From assembly GCA_016710275.1 (NCBI GenBank), contig JADJXS010000001.1:3844001-3908000 (forward strand): a stretch of DNA of 64,000 bases, given 5' to 3'. Below the pieces are notes generated by a model. The model searched no databases. It was not told where the DNA came from and worked only from the letters and a program-made list of their open reading frames with translations. This DNA comes from Phycisphaerales bacterium. Lineage in GTDB: Bacteria > Planctomycetota > Phycisphaerae > UBA1845 > Fen-1342. Shown here in pieces: positions 55,308 through 64,000 of this stretch (positions are counted from its first letter, which is position 1; every line of letters begins with the position of its first letter). A program made the position numbers and the translations under genes.

Positions 55308-57745
55308 AGCAACTGGCTCCGTCGGCGAAGCGCCCATTCCACGGACAGCAGGCCCGCCAGTACCGCCAGCAGCCACCCGCGATCCCACATCTCAACCGTG
55401 CCGATCCGCACCGGCGGACGAACCTCCGCGCCGCTGCCGATTTCCCGCGGCAGTCCCGCGGCGGCGTCGAGCGCCAGGAAGCGGCCCCCGGTTTCCTGTG
55501 CGATGCGCTCCAGCGTCTCGCGCTGCATTCGCAGCGTGCTGAGTTCCACGTCGGGGCGATGCACACGCAGGCCGCGCCGGGCGCCTCCGGCGGCGTCTCC
55601 CGGTAGAGGCACGCGCACCGTGGCCAGCCCCTCGCGATCGGCCAGCACGCGCCCCGCATACCAGCCGTCGCGCCCCGGCTGCGCGGCGAGCACGATCTCG
55701 CGACGAGCGCCGTCGGAGAATTCAATCGCGGCGGCGGCCTCGGCCTCATGCCAGGGGTTGAACGAGGGGTCGAGAATCTGGGCCTCGATGCGGACGTAAT
55801 CGCCGACGTTGACCGTGTCGCGGTCCAGCGTGAGCGACGCGCGGCGCCCGCCGCCCTGCCGTCGCGCCTGCGCGAGATAGCGGACGGTCTGGATCCAGAA
55901 ACGGTTGAAATATCGCTCGCCGACGCTGCGCCAGCGCCAGGTGCTGTCGAACCCCAGAAACGCGGTGCGCCCGGCTCCGAAGGGCTGGGCCGCCAGCAGC
56001 ACCGGCGCGCCGCGGCCGCGCAACAGCACGGTCGCCAACTGCTTCTCCCGCTGCACCGGCATGTACCACCACGCGCCCGGCAGCGACCGCCAGATGCGGG
56101 CGCTGACCTGCGGATCGGCATGCAGCGCCAGCAGCGGGTGCGCGGCGGATTCATCCGGCGCTTCGAGCATCGTCGCCTGCGTGCGATAGGTGCCCAGGTC
56201 GCTGAGCCGCACCTCGCTGTCAGGATCGGGGGCGACCGGCAGGATGCCGACGAGATCAACGAGCCGCGGATCCCGCAGGAAGCGCCCGGTGTATTGCGGA
56301 CCGGCCTGCAGCAAGACGCCGCCGCCCAGCTCATCGACGAGCCGACGAACCGTGATGGCCCAGGCGGAATCGAGGTCGGCGGGATTGGGATCGATCAGCA
56401 GCACGGCGTCGTACGCGAACAGCTCCTCCGCACGGCGCGGCAATTCAGTGATGACGGTGTTGCCCTCGCGCACCGCCTCAGCGTCGGCGGATTGCAGCCA
56501 GCAGCTCAGATCCACCGTGCGGTCGCGCTCCAGCAGCGCGACGAGCTGGCGGTAGTCGTAGGTCGGCCGACCCGCAACGATCAGGACGCGCGTCTTCTGA
56601 TCCAGCACATTGACCGCGGTCTCGCGGGTGTTGTCCAGCGCGAGTACCTCGCCGGCGGCCGGCTCGATCCGCGCGCGGTAGAGAAACTCACCGGCCGCGG
56701 CGGGCTGCACGCGGAACAGCTCGACGGCCGTTGCGCGGTCGCCGCCCAGTTCGACGGTTCGCCCGGCGACGACCTGCTCCGATCCGCCGCCCGCGTCGTC
56801 GAGGCGCTGCGCGCTCAGCTCCACGCGGTAGGCGGCGCGCTCCACCCCCGAAGCCGCCAGCTCGACGCGCACCTCAAACGGGTCCTCGCGCGGCACGCCG
56901 GCCGGCGCGGACACGCTCACCACGCGGAGATTCGGCGGCTCCTGCGCCGCTCCGACGCCGACCGCGAACACCGGCGCTTTCATGCGCCGGGCATAGGCGA
57001 TGGTCTCGTCGGCGGACATGCCGGCGTTCGATGCGCCGTCACTGATGAGAATCAGGGCGGCGGTCGGGCTGTCGGCGGACTCGCTCAGCGCGGCGACGAC
57101 CGCCTGGCCCGCGTCCGTGCGATTCGCAACGTCGGCGGAAATCGCTGCGGCGTCCGGCAGGACCGCCGACAGCGCCGTCGTCACGGCGGCCGGCAGCGCC
57201 GAACCGGCGTCCGCCGAATCGGGGGCCGCCTCGTCGGTTGTCGGATTGCGCGTCGGTTCCGCCCACGGCAGCGCCAACGGCACGGCGCGCTCGCCGAAGG
57301 CGTGAACGGCCAGGTCGTTCTGGGCAGCGAGCGCGCGAAGCCAGGCGTGGTCCTGATCGCCGAGGAGCGACGCAACGCGCTGCGCGCGGGTCGGCGGCTC
57401 GGGATCGCCGTCCGCGACCGGCGGGGGACCGTCCGGGATGCTCATGCTGGCTGAGACATCCACCAGTACATGCACGCGGGCCGTGATGACGCGCACCGCC
57501 TCGGTGGCGATTGAGGGGCCGAGCCAGACGGCCACCAGGAGGAGGATGACGGCGCAGCGCAGGGCGGCCAGGCTGCCTCTGAGCCACAGCGGCGCTCCGA
57601 CGCGCGCCTCGCGGCGATACATCCACACGACGGCCCAGCACAGCGCCCCCACCGCGAGCAGTCCGACAAAACGCAGCCAGCCTCCCGGAAGGCCGGGAAG
57701 CTCGAAGGTCTGCCTCTGCGTTTCCGTCACAACCGCCAGCAGCAT
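55304..57745 (-). CDS. VWA and glutamine-amidotransferase-like membrane protein
   Basis: The 813-residue product has two N-terminal TM helices (LRFVGLLAVGALCWAVVWMY and LAALRCAVILLLVAVWLG) and a von Willebrand A domain with an intact metal site, VDVSASMSIPDG (DxSxS) and LILISDGASN. After beta-sandwich segments comes a GATase-1-like domain (RVLIVAGRPTYDYRQL, AYDAVLLIDPNP, GGGVLLQAGPQ) without an obvious catalytic Cys. A C-terminal TM helix follows (MWDRGWLLAVLAGLLSVEWAL). This is a family seen next to MoxR and DUF58. The ATG at 57745 is preferred, with 57802 as an alternative. Confidence 0.82.
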   Translation of the reverse strand: MLLAVVTETQRQTFELPGLPGGWLRFVGLLAVGALCWAVVWMYRREARVGAPLWLRGSLAALRCAVILLLVAVWLGPSIATEAVRVITARVHVLVDVSASMSIPDGPPPVADGDPEPPTRAQRVASLLGDQDHAWLRALAAQNDLAVHAFGERAVPLALPWAEPTRNPTTDEAAPDSADAGSALPAAVTTALSAVLPDAAAISADVANRTDAGQAVVAALSESADSPTAALILISDGASNAGMSADETIAYARRMKAPVFAVGVGAAQEPPNLRVVSVSAPAGVPREDPFEVRVELAASGVERAAYRVELSAQRLDDAGGGSEQVVAGRTVELGGDRATAVELFRVQPAAAGEFLYRARIEPAAGEVLALDNTRETAVNVLDQKTRVLIVAGRPTYDYRQLVALLERDRTVDLSCWLQSADAEAVREGNTVITELPRRAEELFAYDAVLLIDPNPADLDSAWAITVRRLVDELGGGVLLQAGPQYTGRFLRDPRLVDLVGILPVAPDPDSEVRLSDLGTYRTQATMLEAPDESAAHPLLALHADPQVSARIWRSLPGAWWYMPVQREKQLATVLLRGRGAPVLLAAQPFGAGRTAFLGFDSTWRWRSVGERYFNRFWIQTVRYLAQARRQGGGRRASLTLDRDTVNVGDYVRIEAQILDPSFNPWHEAEAAAAIEFSDGARREIVLAAQPGRDGWYAGRVLADREGLATVRVPLPGDAAGGARRGLRVHRPDVELSTLRMQRETLERIAQETGGRFLALDAAAGLPREIGSGAEVRPPVRIGTVEMWDRGWLLAVLAGLLSVEWALRRRSQLL

Positions 57746-57822
57746 GTCAGCAGCCTGTCCTCTCAAACCCGTGATGCACCCGCGTCGAATGACCGGGCGC
57801 ATGCGGCCTTGCGGCGCCCGCT

Positions 57823-60222
57823 TCAGGAACCAATCCGCGGCGGGAGCTTCGCCGCGCCCGCCGCCTCCGCTCGACCAAACCACCAGGCCATCCACTGCTC
57901 GCCCATCAGGAGCGCGATCACGACAAGCAGGATCGTCCGCCACATCTCGCGGCGGCTGTCATCCGCACCGCCGTCAAATGACTCATCAATCGCCATCAGT
58001 TCATGCGGGATTCCCGACAGCGCGGCGCTCAACTCCGACGCGGCGACGGAGCGCAAATCCGACTCCGCCGGGTCCAGGTTCACGGCCAGCGGACGAATCG
58101 TCTCACCGCCCTCGCGGCCGGTGAGCGCGAACTGATAGGTTCCCAGTCGCGACGGCGCGGGAAGCTCAAAGCGGAGCGGCGCACCGACCGCGCCGTCCTC
58201 GGCGCGCCCGACCACCGCCACATCCGGATCGACCGGACGCGCCGGCGAGCGCAGCACAGCGCGGGTCTCGAAGCGGTCGGCCGACGCGGTCAGCGTAATC
58301 GGCGCACCGGGGGTGAGCGACGGGACATGATCGTCGCGGCGCCCGGCGTATTGCACGGATTCGAGCATCGTGACCACGTAGCTGCCGTCGGCGGCGCGTG
58401 CCCAGTCATTCCAATCAAGGTCCGCCGTGGACGTAAACAGCACCACCCGCCCCGACCCGAATCCGCGCTCGATGATCGCCGGCGTCGCCGCATCATCGGA
58501 GTAATGAGCGAGTACGACGGCCGTCTGCTTCGCGTCGGCCGGCGCTGCGGCCGGCGGCGGGTCACCGGGATCGACGGATGCAGCCGCCGCGGCACTCTCC
58601 GTCGGACGCGGACGATCGCCCGGCTGCGGCGCTGACTCCGATGGCGCCGGCACGACCGCCATGAAGCGGCGGAAGCGGACATACTCGGAAAGCCCCTCCG
58701 CATCCGCGGGGAAGACGGTGGTCAGCGGGTGCAGGGCGCTGCGGATCAGCCCGACGCCGCTCGACGGCGGAGGGATCACGACCTCGCGCTCCAGCGCCAG
58801 CGGCAGCAATCCCGCCCCGCGACGAAAGAGCGCTTCGTTGAAGGCCTCGACGTCGGCCGCTTCGTGGCCGAGAAAGACGATCAGCCCGCCGCCGGCCCGC
58901 ACGAATCGCTCCAGCGCCTGCACCGCGCCGTCGGAGGGCGGCGGCACATTGCACAGGATCACGCAGTCATAGGGATCGAGTGCCGCACCATCCAGCTCGC
59001 GCGGGTCGATCACCTCGACGCGATTCCCCGAGCTGAATGGCCCCGGCGGCGCCAGCGCGCTGCGAAGCAGATGCGCTTCGTCCATTTGCGGGTCGGCGGA
59101 GGGCGCCCCGTTGACGATCAGCACGGAGACGGCGTCCTGCACGCGGGTGGTGATGCGTCGCGCGTCGTCGATCGGAAAGCCGTCCGCGCCGCGCACACCC
59201 AGCGACAATTCGCGATATCCGGCGTCAGGAAACGTCACCTCGAGCGATATGGCGACCTGCGCCCCCGGCTCGATCGGGGGCACCGGCACCGGCGGCAGCC
59301 CCGCGCCGTCGATCTCGACCCGCGCATCGAGGGATTCGACCCGCTGCGGGCCGAAGTTCGCAATCGTGGCGCGGACGACGGAGGGAAGGCCGGCGACGCG
59401 ATGGGGGCGCTCGAAATCGACCTGCGTGACGGCGACATTGGGGCGTGGGGCGGAATCGAGTCGGATCAGCACGGCCCGCACGTCGCGGGCGCGCTCCCCC
59501 GATTGGGCCAGGGCCGCGAGCGGCTCGAACGGCCCGCGCCCGGCGCTGCCCTGCGGGAGCCAGTCGGTCCGCTGAAAATCCGAGAGGACGAAAATGTCGG
59601 CGCGGTGGATCGACGGCCGTGCTGCGAGCGAATCGGCGACGGCGGCGATGACGTCGCGCGGTCGCGCAGGCGTCGTCGTCGGCCGCACTTCCTCCAGCCG
59701 CCGATCGATCTCCTGAACCACCGGCAGGCTCAGGGGTTGATCGGCGATCAGCGGGCGCTGCGGCTGCGACGCGAGATAGACGGTGACGCGGGCGGAGGCG
59801 GATTCGCGGCCGAGCCATCCGAGCAGGCGGCGGACGCCGTCGCGAAGACGGGCGAAATCCTCGGTGGCTCCGCGACGATGGGAGAGGCTGGCCGAATCAT
59901 CGAGGATGACGATCCGCTCGGCGACCGCGCCGCCGCCCAGCAGCGCCGCCAGTGCGCCCGGCTGCAGGAAGGGCCGCGCCACCAGCAGCGCCAGCAGCGC
60001 CATCGCCACGCAGCGCGCCGCGAGCAGCAGCCATTGCTCCAGCCGCACGCGGCGGCGCGTCTCGCGCTCGGCCTCGAGCAGCCAGCGCGTCGCGGCCCAG
60101 TCCACGCGCCGATAGCGCCGCCGGGAGAGCAGGTGAATCAGGATCGGCACGGCCACCAATGCCAACCCGCCCAGCAGCGCGGGGTTCACGAAGCCCATCG
60201 CCAGCAGCGCCGCGCCGCTCAT
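57823..60222 (-). CDS. BatA-domain membrane protein with VWA-like and GATase-like regions
   Basis: The 799-residue product opens with the aerotolerance-regulator N-terminal (BatA) domain: GFVNPALLGGLALVAVPILIHLLSRRR (quoted as its parts NPALLGGL and PILIHLLSRR), then WAATRWLLEAE. It continues with a VWA-like region (IVILDDSASLSHR, DIFVLSDFQRTDW), adhesion-type beta strands and a GATase-like region (VSVLIVNGAPSADP, DCVILCNVPPP, GGGLIVFLGHEA). A C-terminal TM helix ends it (WRTILLVVIALLMGEQWMAWW). The start ATG overlaps the stop of the DUF58 gene (ATGA). Bat proteins with MoxR are linked to envelope stress tolerance. Confidence 0.88.
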   Translation of the reverse strand: MSGAALLAMGFVNPALLGGLALVAVPILIHLLSRRRYRRVDWAATRWLLEAERETRRRVRLEQWLLLAARCVAMALLALLVARPFLQPGALAALLGGGAVAERIVILDDSASLSHRRGATEDFARLRDGVRRLLGWLGRESASARVTVYLASQPQRPLIADQPLSLPVVQEIDRRLEEVRPTTTPARPRDVIAAVADSLAARPSIHRADIFVLSDFQRTDWLPQGSAGRGPFEPLAALAQSGERARDVRAVLIRLDSAPRPNVAVTQVDFERPHRVAGLPSVVRATIANFGPQRVESLDARVEIDGAGLPPVPVPPIEPGAQVAISLEVTFPDAGYRELSLGVRGADGFPIDDARRITTRVQDAVSVLIVNGAPSADPQMDEAHLLRSALAPPGPFSSGNRVEVIDPRELDGAALDPYDCVILCNVPPPSDGAVQALERFVRAGGGLIVFLGHEAADVEAFNEALFRRGAGLLPLALEREVVIPPPSSGVGLIRSALHPLTTVFPADAEGLSEYVRFRRFMAVVPAPSESAPQPGDRPRPTESAAAAASVDPGDPPPAAAPADAKQTAVVLAHYSDDAATPAIIERGFGSGRVVLFTSTADLDWNDWARAADGSYVVTMLESVQYAGRRDDHVPSLTPGAPITLTASADRFETRAVLRSPARPVDPDVAVVGRAEDGAVGAPLRFELPAPSRLGTYQFALTGREGGETIRPLAVNLDPAESDLRSVAASELSAALSGIPHELMAIDESFDGGADDSRREMWRTILLVVIALLMGEQWMAWWFGRAEAAGAAKLPPRIGS

Positions 60223-61095
60223 TTCCGCCCCCGGATGGCGCGCTGCGTGCGAGCGCCCAGGTAGCCGCCGAGCACCACCGCCGGCGCATCCATGGTGTTC
60301 ACCGGCACATAGTCGGCGCCGTGCCGCAGGCAGGTGGCGCGAACGCGGGTGACGAAGCGCTCGACGGCGGCGAGATAGTTGCGGCGGAGCGATTGCGGAT
60401 CGGTGAGCAGGCGCAGGTCGTCCTCGATGCCCTCGAAGAGGATGTTCTCCGAATAGGGGAAGTTCCACTCCGCGTCGTCCAGCACGTGCAGCACGATCAG
60501 CTCGTGCCCGGCCAGGCAGATGTGGCCGATGCCGCTGACGACGTCCTCGATGTCGGTGAGCAGGTCGCTGATGAGCACGACGGTGGAGCGGTGCTGCAGC
60601 TCCTCGGCGAGGCGATGGAACAGCACCTTCACGTCCGTTTCGCCGGCGGGGGCCAGCCCGTCCAGCGTGTGCAGCACGTCGGCCAGGTGGGCGCGGCCGG
60701 TGCGGCAGGGCAGCCGGGCGCGAACGGCGGCGTCGAAGGTGACCAGGCCGGCGGCGTCGTGCTGCTGCGTGAGCAGGTAGGCCAGGCAGGCGGTCAGCGT
60801 GCAGCCGTATTCGAGCTTGGAGCGCCCGCGACCGGCGAATCCCATGGAGCGGCTGACGTCCAGCAGGACGTTGCAGCGGAGGTTGGTCTCCTCCTCGAAC
60901 TGCTTGATGAAGAACTTGTCGGCGCGGCCGAAGATGCGCCAATCGAGGTGGCGGATGTCGTCGCCCGGCGCGTATTGCCGGTGTTCGGCAAACTCGACGC
61001 TGTAGCCGCGGTAGGCGCTGCGGTGCATGCCGGAGATGAAACCGGCGACGACGCCGCGGGCGCGCAGCTCCAGCCCGTGCAGCCGGGCGATGGTC

Positions 61096-62247
<1,152 letters not shown>

Positions 62248-62279
62248 GCAATCCTCCGCTCTGATCCGCCTTCGCGGCG

Positions 62280-63503
62280 TTAGCGCTGCACAATCGGCAG
62301 GTGCTTGTAGGGAATCTGAAGAATCACCAGCGCCACCGCGGTGCCGTAGGTCGTTCCGACGTGATCACCATCCCACGAGCCGTCATCCGCCTGTTTGCGG
62401 AGCAGGATATCGCGGATCGCGGGGTAATACTGCCGCCACTTCTCCTCGCCCGCCAGGTACATCACCTGCGACATGTAGAGATGGGCGTAGAAGTAATGGC
62501 CGAAGAACATCCCCTCCGGCGTCGTGCCCGGCGCCAGCGAGCGTTCACAGAAGCGCAGCGCCTTGACGACGTTCGGCTCGTCATAGATTCCGGCGTTGAA
62601 CCAGCACATCACCGCCGCGGCCGTGATCGCCGGGCGACTGGGGCCGCTGTCCGAGTACTGGTAGCGGATGCCGCCGTCGTCGTTCTGCGACTTGTCCAGG
62701 TACTTCATCGCCGAATCGATCACCTTCTTGGGCACGGCGATGCCCGCGTTGCGGCAGGCCCGCAGCGCCTGCACCTGCGTCACCGTCACGGACCCCTCAT
62801 CGGCCTGCGCCGTCGGCGTGTAGAGCCAGCCGCCGGCCGCGCTTTGCGAGCGCCCCGTCAGCTCGACGGCCCGCTGCAGCGCCAGGCGAAGCTGTCCCTG
62901 TCGCTGTGCGTCCTCCTCCACACCGAGGCACTGCGCCAGAAACAGCGTCGCGAAGCCGTGCCCGTGCATGCAGTGGGCCAGCTCCTCCTCCTGCGCGATC
63001 AATCCGTCACGCCGCGCTCCGCGCAGCAGAAAGGTCAGCGCGCTGCTGACGTTTCGCGCGTACAGCCCCTGCGTCGGCGTATTGCCGCCCGCCAGCAGCG
63101 CCATGCCCGCCAGCGCGGTCATCGCCGTCGGGTAGCCGCCCGAGCCGCCCGATGTGCGCCAACTGCCGTCGCGATTCTGCGTCTGGGCCAGGTATCGCAG
63201 CCCCTTCTCGATTGCCGTGCGGGTGGCCGGCGTCACCTCGCGCGGCGCCTCCGGCAACAGCGCCTCGACCGATTCCCCCTCCGCGGCCGACGGCGGAGCG
63301 GCCGGCGGAGCCGCCGAGTCCTGCGCGTTTGCGAGACACATCGGGAACAGACCGGCGCACAGCGCAGCGCACAGCGCGCTGCGCAGCGCGGCGCCATGCG
63401 CCGCTGAGATTTCGGGTCTGCGAACCGCGGCGCGCACCTCCGCGCGCATCGCATCGCACGGACGCGGTGTCGTATGTTCCATTCCTGAAGGGCGGCCGTT
63501 CAT
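62280..63503 (-). CDS. Exported terpenoid-cyclase-toroid-like repeat protein
   Basis: The 407-residue product has a basic N-terminus and a signal-like segment (SALCAALCAGLFPMCLANA). An alpha/alpha-toroid region follows with squalene-cyclase/prenyltransferase-type repeats: GLRYLAQTQNRDGSW, AAGGWLYTPT, SAMKYLDKSQNDDGGIRY and LLRKQADDGSWDG. These QW-like repeats also occur in non-enzymatic Planctomycetota proteins next to MoxR, so no cyclase activity is implied; the DxDD acid motif is not seen. The ATG at 63503 overlaps the stop of the upstream gene (ATGA). It ends 32 bases before the MoxR start. Confidence 0.82.
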   Translation of the reverse strand: MNGRPSGMEHTTPRPCDAMRAEVRAAVRRPEISAAHGAALRSALCAALCAGLFPMCLANAQDSAAPPAAPPSAAEGESVEALLPEAPREVTPATRTAIEKGLRYLAQTQNRDGSWRTSGGSGGYPTAMTALAGMALLAGGNTPTQGLYARNVSSALTFLLRGARRDGLIAQEEELAHCMHGHGFATLFLAQCLGVEEDAQRQGQLRLALQRAVELTGRSQSAAGGWLYTPTAQADEGSVTVTQVQALRACRNAGIAVPKKVIDSAMKYLDKSQNDDGGIRYQYSDSGPSRPAITAAAVMCWFNAGIYDEPNVVKALRFCERSLAPGTTPEGMFFGHYFYAHLYMSQVMYLAGEEKWRQYYPAIRDILLRKQADDGSWDGDHVGTTYGTAVALVILQIPYKHLPIVQR

Positions 63504-64000
63504 CGCTCCGAGCCTCCGAATGCCACCGTGGTTCCCTGCGCGTGCACCACCATCCGCGCCGGCGACACCAGCAGCAGCGGCGCACAATGCACGGGACCGC
63601 GCTGCTCGCGCAGCAGATCAGCGGTGAGATCGCGCGCGGGCGCGACGCGTCCATCCTGTTTGTCGATCAGAATCAGGCGCAACGGGGGTGCGCCGCCGTC
63701 CTCGCGGCCGCGCTCGGGTCGCCCCTGCGAGAGCAGCGCTGCAAAGCTCTCGTGCCCGGCGAGCTGAGTGGGGTTGGGGGACAGGCCGCCTGCGATGGTC
63801 TGCGACCAGGCCCGCGCGCCATCCGCCAGCAGGAACGCCTGAACCTGAACCTCCAGGCTGGTCCCGTCGCCGCGTTCGGCCATCGTCGTCACGAGCAGGC
63901 GCCCGGCGTCCGCCGCGACGCTGCCGACCCGGTCGGACATCTGCACCGCGGGCTGCATCACCACCGCCCCGCTGTGAACGTCCACCACGCTCCACTGTTC
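63500..64000 (-). CDS. Beta-propeller (PQQ-like) protein, N-terminus beyond window
   Basis: A minus-strand frame enters from the right edge and ends at 63500. The visible 166 residues show propeller-type repeats (EQWSVVDVHSGAVVMQP at the edge, then LADGARAWSQTIAGG and LILIDKQDGRVAPARD). The motif of Trp/Leu followed by Asp...G resembles PQQ or WD blades. No catalytic residue can be judged from a fragment. Its stop overlaps the start of the toroid-repeat gene (ATGA), so it belongs to the same train. Confidence 0.6.
   Translation of the reverse strand, partial: EQWSVVDVHSGAVVMQPAVQMSDRVGSVAADAGRLLVTTMAERGDGTSLEVQVQAFLLADGARAWSQTIAGGLSPNPTQLAGHESFAALLSQGRPERGREDGGAPPLRLILIDKQDGRVAPARDLTADLLREQRGPVHCAPLLLVSPARMVVHAQGTTVAFGGSER

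Noticed and set aside
62280..63503. Squalene-hopene cyclase
   Set aside because: Toroid repeats are present but the catalytic DxDD motif and usual length (over 600 residues) are absent.

Overview
The window looks like chromosomal DNA of a high-GC Planctomycetota bacterium, most likely Phycisphaerae-like. The evidence is two PEP-CTERM surface proteins ending in an ALALRRR tail, dockerin-like NxFDIDPFV tails on secreted proteins, a fused AroD-AroE enzyme, a DUF1571 lipoprotein and a long MoxR/DUF58/BatA gene train. This is inference from gene content; there is no rRNA to confirm it. I found no tRNA, rRNA, CRISPR array or transposase.

Left end (1-4.3 kb, minus strand): a truncated DUF4253 gene, then a TIR-domain gene (1276-2193) with lower GC. 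The TIR gene lies between two perfect 73-bp direct copies of the groL 3' end (954-1026 and 2276-2348), beside an intact groL. This resembles a small defence-type insertion that regenerated the end of its target gene.

4.3-14.8 kb (minus strand): a BtuF-like binding protein and a low-complexity secreted protein; ribosomal genes rpsL, rpsG and rplU, with S12 carrying Arg at the streptomycin-linked position 88; an envelope gene train (two tiny lipoproteins, a TPR/beta-barrel outer-membrane protein, two secreted proteins, one small lipoprotein) behind a near-consensus promoter; and thyX.

14.9-29 kb: plus-strand genes for a thioredoxin-like secreted protein, a DUF1571 lipoprotein, ribD, a J-like membrane protein, a 1219-residue Cys-rich mosaic surface protein and aroDE. 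Minus-strand gspF and two paralogous PEP-CTERM genes follow. The PEP-CTERM genes share a two-hairpin 5' leader and have clear promoters and terminators.

29-45 kb: smc is followed by a 22-residue Lys-rich peptide gene, then a 1.3-kb gene-free stretch with a candidate structured RNA whose first helix competes with a terminator. Next come fabI, a DedA-like gene, a lipoprotein, ligA, pyrD, a DEVD-box RNA helicase that looks leaderless, palindromic repeats, a beta-propeller protein with a dockerin-like tail, and an S9 peptidase.

44.9-64 kb: one minus-strand train, often with start and stop codons overlapping by four bases. In transcription order it reads: beta-propeller fragment, toroid-repeat protein, MoxR ATPase, DUF58, BatA-type protein, VWA/GATase-like protein, large two-TM protein, coiled-coil protein, TPR-like protein, NPCBM protein and three HtrA-like proteins. 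Only the first HtrA-like protein keeps the catalytic triad; the next two have lost all three residues. The train reads as a cell-envelope stress or quality-control system, and that role is inferred.
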